Shown here piece by piece: positions 35,068 through 45,690 of a stretch of 64,000 nt of DNA (its first letter is position 1; every line of letters begins with the position of its first letter). Origin of the DNA: Thalassia testudinum. Its lineage: Eukaryota; Streptophyta; Magnoliopsida; Alismatales; Hydrocharitaceae. The position numbers were made by a program, and so were the translations under genes. The notes below the pieces were generated by a model that worked only from the letters and a program-made list of their open reading frames with translations, did not search any database and was not told where the DNA came from. The stretch covers positions 77,059,501 to 77,123,500 of the forward strand of contig JAZHRO010000013.1 of NCBI GenBank assembly GCA_037157565.1, given 5' to 3'.

Positions 35068-36927
35068 ATGCAGCCTAATTACCTAGCAAGACTACCATTC
35101 AAAAAACCTGAATATCTGAGATCCATGAAAGATAAGATGATTGAGGATGCCCTTGAAATCTATGAAATCAAACCCTCAACACCAGTAGAAAACATTCAGG
35201 TTGATGTCCCAACAACCACAGCTTTCATCATAAACTGTGCCCAAATTCTATTGACTGAAATTTCAAAAGGATCAACCCGAGATATGCTCATGACAGGATA
35301 CATTGAGATAGAAAAATTACACCAATCTGAATACCTTCAATGCTTGACAAATCCTGTACTTTGGGAACAACACCAAGATGCCCTTATGAAACGGGTAGAA
35401 ATGATGAAATCAGTAGAACAAATTATCAACCAGAAATACCCGTATATACCAGAAACAGAGGGTGAACCATCTTGGAACAATATTAAGGAACAATCCAGTT
35501 TCCCAGATCTCGGGATTGAGGCACAAAGTGGTTGTAAAATCCCAACCCAGATAGAAGACAATGTTGAATTAGGTTGGGATATTGCAGGAGAACACAATGA
35601 TGAGCCAAACTTAGATCATGAATTGCCAAGCCTAGAATTTCAAAACTCCTGCAATAATGAGATCAGAACTGAACCTTCTAAGGGTATAAATTCCGCCCCT
35701 TATTTTGATAAGGTGGCCCTCGAAGGTTATTCGGACTTAGGTTCTAATAATTCTACCCACATCCTAAGCCTAGAACCTAGATCTGAAACTTATTGGGAAG
35801 ATTATGAGGCCCCTTATGAGAAAAATCAAATTTTTACAGAATATGATTCCGGGCCTCTATTTGATGAATATCCCTCTCCAACATCCTCAGGAAATCTGAT
35901 CGATTTTTCAGAAAACATGCCAATTTATGATACAGAAACTGAGGAGTTGGATGAGCAAAGTTTTAATGGGGTCTATCCTACCAGCTTCGAGCTTGAACAG
36001 AACACCTTTTTGAGCCCAGAATTGACATATAGGCTAGAACCCAGTCAGGCTGCTGATTCCACATTTGATGATTTTTGCTGTGGTGGAATTCATGATCATG
36101 AATCTCATTTTCGCCAACTCTCCGACAATTTCAAATCTGACTATAATTGCGGAGAGATTCCCCTTCCTGAACACGCCAGGCCTATCTACGACCTCAGTTC
36201 TCATGACTCTAACTCCGATTCTGAGGTCCTGATTCCCGAGATCACCAATAACACAGAATCATTCCTTTTCGATCCTCAGGAACCAAAAACAGAAAATGCC
36301 AAGAGTGATTGCAACCAAGAATCCAAATTTTTTCTCGAATCCGATTCCTCTCATCCTACAAACACTCTTCCGGCATTTGATAGTTACCCAGAGGACTCTC
36401 TACAGAAAACCACCTATCATCTGTTTCTAGAAGAGCCCTCGTACACAATGGCCACCTCGTCCGCACACACAGAACGGATCAAAACCTCTCCCAAACCTCG
36501 ACCCGCAACCGGACTCAATTTCTATTCAGATTCACCTCTCACCGAGCCGATTGCATTTCCACATCGGGTTTCGAACATTGATCAGACTACACACCATGCT
36601 CTATCATTCTCTGATCACCCCTGTAGGGTTTCCGTGTCATTCATTGATTATTCTACAGGTCCCTACTCTGACCAGGCTGATTCGACTCAGCCAAACCCTG
36701 CGTTTACACTTCCACATCCATCTGAGCTTCATAGTTTATGGTGGCCTCCACACCTTTTTATCCACATCTATCAACCCACCAGATTGATTGGGTTTGGGCT
36801 GCATCATCAGCCTGTTGATCTGAACAAGCACCTGGTTGGACCAACCAGGCTCTTAATCAAGGTGCTTGTCTTACAAAACTCCGCTGATTTGACCATCCCC
36901 TCTCCATCGCATTTCCCGCTTGGCTGA
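35068..36927 (+). CDS. Unknown 619-aa protein of non-autonomous element C, copy 1
   Basis: I do not recognise this protein. It starts at ATG 35068 and is open for 619 codons. Residues ~1-130 look folded and helical (KDKMIEDALEIYEIK, AFIINCAQILLTEIS, MMKSVEQIINQKYPYIP). Residues ~130-470 are acidic, rich in D, E, S, N and aromatic residues, and probably disordered, with the short motif PIYD twice. The last ~120 residues are less acidic with SLWWPPHLF. No zinc knuckle, protease DLGAS, RT, integrase, signal peptide or clear membrane span is seen. The 3' end aligns with the tail of Athila integrase DNA in another frame. It occupies the place of gag-pol. Residue 571 is Thr here, Ala in copies 2 and 3. 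Confidence 0.75.
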   Translation: MQPNYLARLPFKKPEYLRSMKDKMIEDALEIYEIKPSTPVENIQVDVPTTTAFIINCAQILLTEISKGSTRDMLMTGYIEIEKLHQSEYLQCLTNPVLWEQHQDALMKRVEMMKSVEQIINQKYPYIPETEGEPSWNNIKEQSSFPDLGIEAQSGCKIPTQIEDNVELGWDIAGEHNDEPNLDHELPSLEFQNSCNNEIRTEPSKGINSAPYFDKVALEGYSDLGSNNSTHILSLEPRSETYWEDYEAPYEKNQIFTEYDSGPLFDEYPSPTSSGNLIDFSENMPIYDTETEELDEQSFNGVYPTSFELEQNTFLSPELTYRLEPSQAADSTFDDFCCGGIHDHESHFRQLSDNFKSDYNCGEIPLPEHARPIYDLSSHDSNSDSEVLIPEITNNTESFLFDPQEPKTENAKSDCNQESKFFLESDSSHPTNTLPAFDSYPEDSLQKTTYHLFLEEPSYTMATSSAHTERIKTSPKPRPATGLNFYSDSPLTEPIAFPHRVSNIDQTTHHALSFSDHPCRVSVSFIDYSTGPYSDQADSTQPNPAFTLPHPSELHSLWWPPHLFIHIYQPTRLIGFGLHHQPVDLNKHLVGPTRLLIKVLVLQNSADLTIPSPSHFPLG

Positions 36928-38429
36928 AGGCATCAAACTCAGCGCTTAACGGGAGGCAGCCCGTCATTCTCTTTGAAAACCTGAAACTTGTTCTGACCCT
37001 TTTTGCACTTGAAGTTCACACTTTAAGACAGCCGACTCCACCTCAGGTGCTTGCATCTGAGATTAGAAATCGTCCGCAACAGTCACCCCGACCCATTCAC
37101 TCATCAAAACAGCTATCCTAATGTATGAACTTAGTTGAATAAAAACCCTAGGTTACAATGAGGACATTGCAAATCTTAGGCATGGGGGGGTATGAAAGTG
37201 CAAAACTTGTAAGAAAAGGGTTTCAAACAAAAAAATTCACATACGCCAAAAACACCATAAAAATTAAAAATTTTTGAAAAAGAATAAGAGGAAAAGAGGA
37301 GAAATGAAATTTTGTGAAGGAGAAGGAGAAAAGAAACAAAATGAAAAAGGAGCACAAAATTATGAGAAAAAGTGATAGTCATTAGTAAGGAACTAACCTA
37401 AGTTCTAGACCTCATTCAAGAAAAGTGCACAAAGAGATTAGTAAAGAATGCAAACCTTAGGCATTCTTGAATAGACTCTTAGTACCCATTAAGATCTGGA
37501 CACTCCTCAAGAGGTTGAGGAAAATGAAAAGCTGAAGTATTAGGTCTAAGGCTTAGGGAGTATTCGGCCTCGTTAACTAATTTTTGGTTTACGGGACTCA
37601 GTAACCTAAGCACCCTAATCTCACACACAGCCTGGTTCAGCAAGCGTAAAAATCAGAATCACGCAGAAGCGTCGCAAAAATCTGAAAAGAACACCTAGAA
37701 TAGGAGCGGCCGATCAACACAAGTTGATTTGGACGAGTTCCCAGCGCAGAGAGGCGGGGAAATCCCCTCGGTGCTTGTCTCTTAGGATATTTACATATCC
37801 TACTGGGGGCATGTAAGCACTCTGCTGGTTCAGATTCCATGGATGGCATTATCTCGAAGTGTCAATTGCCAGGGTCTGGATTCGGCCACGGAATACCATG
37901 GATGGGATTATCTCGAAATCTCAATAGCCAGGGTTCCGGGGGTTGCCATGGGCGGTGCTATCTCGAAGCATCGATCGCCAGGAACCCTTGAGGATTGATG
38001 ATGGGAGCAAGGAATCTGATACAGACCGTGTTGAAAAGCCAATCCTAGGCTAGAACTAAAAAGAAAAAGAGAGAGAAAACTCTCCAAACAGAAAAACTTT
38101 CTATCTCTCTCTTACAAAACGCACTGCGAACTGAGCCAGGGCTAAAATCATTTCAAGCACGGGTGCTTTAACCACGAAGTCCAATAAACCTTAGGTTAGT
38201 TCTTGTGGGCCTTAAAAACCTTTGCTAAAAGACTGAGGCTAAGGCTAGACAGATTTGGATCTTGATTGGTACTAGAGTACCTTTTTGGCCTATGGTCAGC
38301 ATTCTAACCTAATCTATGCTCAAATAAAAAAGGCACTTATCTAAAACTATTAAAAACTTCATGGTCTAGAACAAGGGTTGAAACCGTAAGTTTTTGCTAA
38401 GGGACTAGCAAAAGCTAGGCATGGGGGTA
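36928..38429 (+). other. Array C unit 1 3' UTR
   Basis: Resembles the B 3' UTR. It begins with the conserved AACTCAGCGCTTAACGGGAGG. AATGAGGACATTGCA lies at 37157-37171 with a purine motif AGGCATGGGGGGGTATGA (37178-37195). A three-copy repeat lies at 37837-37987 (units start CCATGGATGG, CCATGGATGG, CCATGGGCGG and contain ATCTCGAA and GCCAGG). The terminal purine tract CTAGGCATGGGGGTA (38415-38429) abuts the next LTR. A 29-bp segment present in unit 3 and B is missing after 37770. Confidence 0.8.
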
Positions 38430-41232
38430 TGATGAGAACCTCATCATGAGCCATAACTAGCTCATTTTGACCTAATACAAAGGATAAAAGCTTCTACATA
38501 TCTCAAGGAAAGGCTTAACTCAGAGAATTCTGAGTTTGAGAAGAAAACAAGTCATAAGGGGTAAAAGTGAAATTTTACCAGTATAATCTGCATACAGGGT
38601 AATTCAGGGCCCAAACATAGGTCAAAGCAGCTTAATAAGAATAAAAGTGGGATGAGATGATCTAGCAAGGGCTACAGCACTTCCAAGAAACCAAATGATA
38701 ATCTGTAACCCTAAAACAACCCACTTCAATTCACAAGGTTCGAGGCAAAGTAAAAATATAATAAACCCTCTAAAATTCATAGAAAAATAATCTCTAGGGT
38801 TTAGAACCTTCAATTTGGCCTTTAGAACCCATTTTGACCTACATTGAGAACCATGCCCAATTAATAACTTAATTTGGGTTTTTGCGTAAATTGACCGGTC
38901 AAACAAGGTTTAATATGAAAATGAAATTCACCATCAGATTCCTTAGGTCCTAATTAGTCATGTATAAAAACTTGAGCCTAAGAAGAAACCTCCTTGACCG
39001 ACTTTACACTTTGGTCCTCATATATTTACTCTTTGGCCCTCAACTTCTGAACCCTCGCATTTTGGCCCCTAACTCTCCTTCGTTCTTTGCAATCAGGTCC
39101 CTCCTGCAAAACCTGCCAGCACCATGCTCCGGCGACCTTGCGCGGAGCATGGCGCCGCGCAGGGTGAGGTGGGGGACCTGGCAAGTAAACCGGGGGTGCC
39201 CTGCGTCGTCAGCCGTCGCAGGGACACCCCCCTGGTCGTTGTAGCCCACCATACCGGCCGTGCGAACGCACGGACGGTATGGGTTCTTGTTTCCGACCAT
39301 TCTCCGGCGAGGGAGACACGTCGTCTCCCTCCGCCTTCCTCCCTGTTTGATCCCTATAAATACCCCCCGTTGCTCCACCGACCAGGGAGCCTGGATCTGA
39401 CGGAGAAAACCCCCAACTTTCCTCTCTTCTCACTCCGGCAGACGCCCACCAGCTCCGGCGGTTCTTCCTCCTCTTCGCTCTGCCGCAATACCAGCAGCAG
39501 AGACTTCTTCCCCTGCTCTTCCCGCGTCGCGCAATACCGGCGCGCGCTGCCTCTGCCCCGTCGTCACCGCCGTCCTCCCCCCACTGGGCATCGTCTTCTC
39601 CGGCGACAGTCGATACGACTGTCGCCCTGTTCCTCCCCCTTCGTCCCTGCAAGTAAGCTAGAGCTACTCCCCTTCTCCTCCTCTTTCTTTCCCCGCTTTC
39701 AATTTATTCAATTAAGCCCTCTACCGACCCTGACCACCTTCACCCCCTTCGCCTCCGACCACCCTCCGGCGAGCCGCTCCCATCACCTCAGCAACCCACA
39801 CGGCTCGCCGACCCTCACCGAACCTCCGCCTCATCACACTGAGCACCCCCCACCCCTCCACTGCCACTCCACACCTCCGTAACACTCCCCCGAACAAACC
39901 CATTCCTCCGGTTGCAGTCCGACCCAGGGCTGCCGCCAGACACCACCTTGCGGCCTGCCGCGCAGCTCCTCACCTTCGCCGTGCCACGGCGAAGGTTCCC
40001 CAGTGGTTTGATCAGGCCGAGAGGCCATATTCGTGTCCGACAGGTTTTGAGGTTCGACCGCCATTAACGCACATTGAAGCAGCTTCTCCCGCGCTCCAGG
40101 CTTGAGGACTCCAGGTCTCCAGCTGCTGCGGAGTACGGGGAGTCTTGCGAAGGCAGCCAGCCAGCAACCTATGCAAATCGAAGCCGCAGCTGCAGAAGCC
40201 AGGCCGCGGTCTCCCAGCAGGCGCACGCGAGGAAAGGTCTGCGTTTAGTCCCACATCGGTAAGCCTCACACCCGTTCCACTGTTTAAATTGATTTTGTGC
40301 AGTAGCCTTACTGCCTCAGTACACGGGGTGAGGTCCCCTTACACCCGCCCGGTTACCCGGTCTCGTCCGCGCTCACGCCCCGCGGACCTGACCCGACCCG
40401 ACTTAGACTGACCTACACTCCTCGCCCACCACGCACGCCGGTGGGCCTGGACCCGAGCGTGACCCGAACCCGATTACCCGGTAGCTCTGGGAGAGCTTTC
40501 CCAAGAGTGGTTTCAGAAAGAGAGAGAGACGCGGGGGGAGGGGGTAGAGTAGGTTTTGCCTCTGACGAGAAACTCTGAAGTGTGCAGGCACAGGCGAAAA
40601 AGAAGACCCGCGGAAGAAGAAGGAAGCTGACTGTAGCAACAGGTAGTTAAGTCGTCTGATTTGGAAATCAGACGACGGCCTGAAGGGAAAAGAAGAAAGG
40701 AGGGGTGACGTCCCTGGCTGAAAAACAAAAGAAGAAGCTGACACTCAGCTGCAAGGAGGAGAAACAAGAAGAAACCTTCACAGAAGAGACTGCAGAAAAA
40801 GAAGAGAGGCCAAAGCAGGAACAGCAGGAAGAAGAAGAAGAACATCGCCAAAGCAGGAACAGCAGGAAGAAGAAGAAGAACATCACCAAAGCAGGAACAG
40901 CAGGAAGAAGAAGAAGAGCATCACCATTGCAGAAGAAGAACATCACCTCTGCAGAACAAAGAGAAAGAAGGAGATCTAAAGAAAGAAAGAAAGAAGAGCA
41001 TCCCCTCTGCAGAACAAAGAGAAAAGAAGACAACAAATTCTTTCCCTCTCTCTTTCTTTTTGTAAAAGAAACATGTATATCTCTAGAATACAACTTGCTC
41101 CCTGAGTTCGACCTCGGGAACTCTTTTATTTTCCGAGTAAAAAAATTTTATTTATTTGAAATGTTGGTAGTAACCGGCTATACTACAATGTTATAACAAA
41201 CTAAAACCCGGTCATCAAACCTACCGACTTCA
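38430..41232 (+). repeat. Array C LTR 2 (shared, 2,803 bp)
   Basis: Serves as 3' LTR of unit 1 and 5' LTR of unit 2. As far as I can compare by eye it is identical to LTR 3. It carries the LTR 4-type bases, not the LTR 1-type bases, in its first 470 bp. TATA box at 39355; hairpins as in LTR 1. Confidence 0.95.
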
Positions 41233-41235
41233 TTT

Positions 41236-41253
41236 TGGCGCCGCTGCCGGGGA
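41236..41253 (+). other. Array C unit 2 primer binding site
   Basis: Same 18-nt tRNA-Asp-type site as unit 1, 3 nt after LTR 2. Confidence 0.88.
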
Positions 41254-42328
41254 GCAACGGCTATTCTAGAGGTAAACATTCCTGTTTCTTTTTTCTGATA
41301 ATCTCCTCTCTTTTGTGCAGCTACAGGAACTCAAGAAGACAAGCAACCACACGACAACCACTCCGAAGACAGGTAAATTTTTCCTCTCACTATTAACCCC
41401 TAAACTCTAAAGAGGAAGAAAAGAAAAGAACAAGCAATATAGGGCTAACCTGTCTTCCATACTTAGTAACCATAAAGAGTTGCATGTTTTCAACTCATCA
41501 CTCCTGCACACTATTAAGGGTATTTAAGGGCTAACACATTCTTGCTTGAGCCCTAATTGCCCAACAAAGAGTTAAATGGACCAAGTAGAGCCAACATAAG
41601 GTCAAACATTAGGATTTCAGTAGAGACACACCCCTTAATCAAGAATTGAGGAAATCCAAAAGAGGTGTGCCCAAGCCATTGATTGAAAATAATTAACAAG
41701 AAAAATCCTAAACAATTGGCTCTCTCTTTAAACACTTGGACCCTAAAAGAAAGGACCCAAAAAGCTCTCAAAGAAAAAGGTAAAGTTGACCCCTTTGGGT
41801 TAACCAACCTTAAATTAGGTCACTCTTTGCACTTAAAAAGACTAAAGTTCAAGTGAAACCTTAAGCACCCTGATCTTAAAATTGGTAGACTTAAGAGGTC
41901 AAGATCCCCATTCTGGTCTACCTGGAACCGCAGTGACAAGAGAGGTCGGGTGGGGGAAACCCTGTAACCCGTGGGGACGCTCTACCGTGTAGGGGTCTTC
42001 GCGGGACTCTCCCTCTCTGGCTGCCCAGGTAATTCTCAGGTGGACGATCTTTCTGATCAAGGGGTCCATCAGCCCTGAACCTCTATAGTCACCCAACAAT
42101 TTTTGGGTGTCTTGATTGGGTCCAGCACCTGCTTATCTCATCCAGCCCTTCAGTATTTTTCAGGAGGTCCTTGAAACCTCCTATAGAAATTCACTCTCCC
42201 CGAGGCTAAGCCTCGGCTCCTTTGTTTTTGCAGAAATCATTCACATAGCCCCTCTTTCCTCTGATTCTGAACAAAATCCCCTTCTTCCATCTTGATTCAA
42301 ACTTTGGATTCCACCACCTGATCCAATT
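41254..42328 (+). other. Array C unit 2 leader
   Basis: Same organisation as the unit 1 leader. It shares with unit 3, against unit 1, AGGTAAATTTTT after the PBS region and GGCTGCCCAGG in the conserved block. Confidence 0.8.
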
Positions 42329-44188
42329 ATGCAGCCTAATTACCTAGCAAGACTACCATTCAAAAAACCTGAATATCTGAGATCCATGAAAGATAAGATG
42401 ATTGAGGATGCCCTTGAAATCTATGAAATCAAACCCTCAACACCAGTAGAAAACATTCAGGTTGATGTCCCAACAACCACAGCTTTCATCATAAACTGTG
42501 CCCAAATTCTATTGACTGAAATTTCAAAAGGATCAACCCGAGATATGCTCATGACAGGATACATTGAGATAGAAAAATTACACCAATCTGAATACCTTCA
42601 ATGCTTGACAAATCCTGTACTTTGGGAACAACACCAAGATGCCCTTATGAAACGGGTAGAAATGATGAAATCAGTAGAACAAATTATCAACCAGAAATAC
42701 CCGTATATACCAGAAACAGAGGGTGAACCATCTTGGAACAATATTAAGGAACAATCCAGTTTCCCAGATCTCGGGATTGAGGCACAAAGTGGTTGTAAAA
42801 TCCCAACCCAGATAGAAGACAATGTTGAATTAGGTTGGGATATTGCAGGAGAACACAATGATGAGCCAAACTTAGATCATGAATTGCCAAGCCTAGAATT
42901 TCAAAACTCCTGCAATAATGAGATCAGAACTGAACCTTCTAAGGGTATAAATTCCGCCCCTTATTTTGATAAGGTGGCCCTCGAAGGTTATTCGGACTTA
43001 GGTTCTAATAATTCTACCCACATCCTAAGCCTAGAACCTAGATCTGAAACTTATTGGGAAGATTATGAGGCCCCTTATGAGAAAAATCAAATTTTTACAG
43101 AATATGATTCCGGGCCTCTATTTGATGAATATCCCTCTCCAACATCCTCAGGAAATCTGATCGATTTTTCAGAAAACATGCCAATTTATGATACAGAAAC
43201 TGAGGAGTTGGATGAGCAAAGTTTTAATGGGGTCTATCCTACCAGCTTCGAGCTTGAACAGAACACCTTTTTGAGCCCAGAATTGACATATAGGCTAGAA
43301 CCCAGTCAGGCTGCTGATTCCACATTTGATGATTTTTGCTGTGGTGGAATTCATGATCATGAATCTCATTTTCGCCAACTCTCCGACAATTTCAAATCTG
43401 ACTATAATTGCGGAGAGATTCCCCTTCCTGAACACGCCAGGCCTATCTACGACCTCAGTTCTCATGACTCTAACTCCGATTCTGAGGTCCTGATTCCCGA
43501 GATCACCAATAACACAGAATCATTCCTTTTCGATCCTCAGGAACCAAAAACAGAAAATGCCAAGAGTGATTGCAACCAAGAATCCAAATTTTTTCTCGAA
43601 TCCGATTCCTCTCATCCTACAAACACTCTTCCGGCATTTGATAGTTACCCAGAGGACTCTCTACAGAAAACCACCTATCATCTGTTTCTAGAAGAGCCCT
43701 CGTACACAATGGCCACCTCGTCCGCACACACAGAACGGATCAAAACCTCTCCCAAACCCCGACCCGCAACCGGACTCAATTTCTATTCAGATTCACCTCT
43801 CACCGAGCCGATTGCATTTCCACATCGGGTTTCGAACATTGATCAGACTACACACCATGCTCTATCATTCTCTGATCACCCCTGTAGGGTTTCCGTGTCA
43901 TTCATTGATTATTCTACAGGTCCCTACTCTGACCAGGCTGATTCGACTCAGCCAAACCCTGCGTTTACACTTCCACATCCATCTGAGCTTCATAGTTTAT
44001 GGTGGCCTCCACACCTTTTTATCCACATCTATCAACCCGCCAGATTGATTGGGTTTGGGCTGCATCATCAGCCTGTTGATCTGAACAAGCACCTGGTTGG
44101 ACCAACCAGGCTCTTAATCAAGGTGCTTGTCTTACAAAACTCCGCTGATTTGACCATCCCCTCTCCATCGCATTTCCCGCTTGGCTGA
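42329..44188 (+). CDS. Unknown 619-aa protein of element C, copy 2
   Basis: Intact second copy of the unrecognised 619-aa protein described for copy 1: helical N-terminus, long acidic middle, aromatic C-terminal part. The predicted protein is identical to copy 3 and differs from copy 1 only at residue 571 (Ala, not Thr). It lies between the unit 2 leader and 3' UTR. It would be transcribed from LTR 2. Three equal copies reflect recent duplication, so their identity alone says little about selection. Confidence 0.75.
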   Translation: MQPNYLARLPFKKPEYLRSMKDKMIEDALEIYEIKPSTPVENIQVDVPTTTAFIINCAQILLTEISKGSTRDMLMTGYIEIEKLHQSEYLQCLTNPVLWEQHQDALMKRVEMMKSVEQIINQKYPYIPETEGEPSWNNIKEQSSFPDLGIEAQSGCKIPTQIEDNVELGWDIAGEHNDEPNLDHELPSLEFQNSCNNEIRTEPSKGINSAPYFDKVALEGYSDLGSNNSTHILSLEPRSETYWEDYEAPYEKNQIFTEYDSGPLFDEYPSPTSSGNLIDFSENMPIYDTETEELDEQSFNGVYPTSFELEQNTFLSPELTYRLEPSQAADSTFDDFCCGGIHDHESHFRQLSDNFKSDYNCGEIPLPEHARPIYDLSSHDSNSDSEVLIPEITNNTESFLFDPQEPKTENAKSDCNQESKFFLESDSSHPTNTLPAFDSYPEDSLQKTTYHLFLEEPSYTMATSSAHTERIKTSPKPRPATGLNFYSDSPLTEPIAFPHRVSNIDQTTHHALSFSDHPCRVSVSFIDYSTGPYSDQADSTQPNPAFTLPHPSELHSLWWPPHLFIHIYQPARLIGFGLHHQPVDLNKHLVGPTRLLIKVLVLQNSADLTIPSPSHFPLG

Positions 44189-45690
44189 AGGCATCAAACT
44201 CAGCGCTTAACGGGAGGCAGCCCGTCATTCTCTTTGAAAACCTGAAACTTGTTCTGACCCTTTTTGCACTTGAAGTTCACACTTTAAGACAGCCGACTCC
44301 ACCTCAGGTGCTTGCATCTGAGATTAGAAATCGTCCGCAACAGTCACCCCGACCCATTCACTCATCAAAACAGCTATCCTAATGTATGAACTTAGTTGAA
44401 TAAAAACCCTAGGTTACAATGAGGACATTGCAAATCTTAGGCATGGGGGGGTATGAAAGTGCAAAACTTGTAAGAAAAGGGTTTCAAACAAAAAAATTCA
44501 CATACGCCAAAAACACCATAAAAATTAAAAATTTTTGAAAAAGAATAAGAGGAAAAGAGGAGAAATGAAATTTTGTGAAGGAGAAGGAGAAAAGAAACAA
44601 AATGAAAAAGGAGCACAAAATTATGAGAAAAAGTGATAGTCATTAGTAAGGAACTAACCTAAGTTCTAGACCTCATTCAAGAAAAGTGCACAAAGAGATT
44701 AGTAAAGAATGCAAACCTTAGGCATTCTTGAATAGACTCTTAGTACCCATTAAGATCTGGACACTCCTCAAGAGGTTGAGGAAAATGAAAAGCTGAAGTA
44801 TTAGGTCTAAGGCTTAGGGAGTATTCGGCCTCGTTAACTAATTTTTGGTTTACGGGACTCAGTAACCTAAGCACCCTAATCTCACACACAGCCTGGTTCA
44901 GCAAGCGTAAAAATCAGAATCACGCAGAAGCGTCGCAAAAATCTGAAAAGAACACCTAGAATAGGAGCGGCCGATCAACACAAGTTGATTTGGACGAGTT
45001 CCCAGCGCAGAGAGGCGGGGAAATCCCCTCGGTGCTTGTCTCTTAGGATATTTACATATCCTACTGGGGGCATGTAAGCACTCTGCTGGTTCAGATTCCA
45101 TGGATGGCATTATCTCGAAGTGTCAATTGCCAGGGTCTGGATTCGGCCACGGAATACCATGGATGGGATTATCTCGAAATCTCAATAGCCAGGGTTCCGG
45201 GGGTTGCCATGGGCGGTGCTATCTCGAAGCATCGATCGCCAGGAACCCTTGAGGATTGATGATGGGAGCAAGGAATCTGATACAGACCGTGTTGAAAAGC
45301 CAATCCTAGGCTAGAACTAAAAAGAAAAAGAGAGAGAAAACTCTCCAAACAGAAAAACTTTCTATCTCTCTCTTACAAAACGCACTGCGAACTGAGCCAG
45401 GGCTAAAATCATTTCAAGCACGGGTGCTTTAACCACGAAGTCCAATAAACCTTAGGTTAGTTCTTGTGGGCCTTAAAAACCTTTGCTAAAAGACTGAGGC
45501 TAAGGCTAGACAGATTTGGATCTTGATTGGTACTAGAGTACCTTTTTGGCCTATGGTCAGCATTCTAACCTAATCTATGCTCAAATAAAAAAGGCACTTA
45601 TCTAAAACTATTAAAAACTTCATTGTCTAGAACAAGGGTTGAAACCGTAAGTTTTTGCTAAGGGACTAGCAAAAGCTAGGCATGGGGGTA
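44189..45690 (+). other. Array C unit 2 3' UTR
   Basis: Same elements as unit 1, including the 29-bp deletion after CCCCTCG and the bases GAAATGAAAT and ATCTCGAAATC. So from about 44566 onward it matches unit 1, while the ORF half matches unit 3. One private change is seen (CATTGTCTAG for CATGGTCTAG near 45624). It ends with the same purine tract before LTR 3. Confidence 0.8.
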
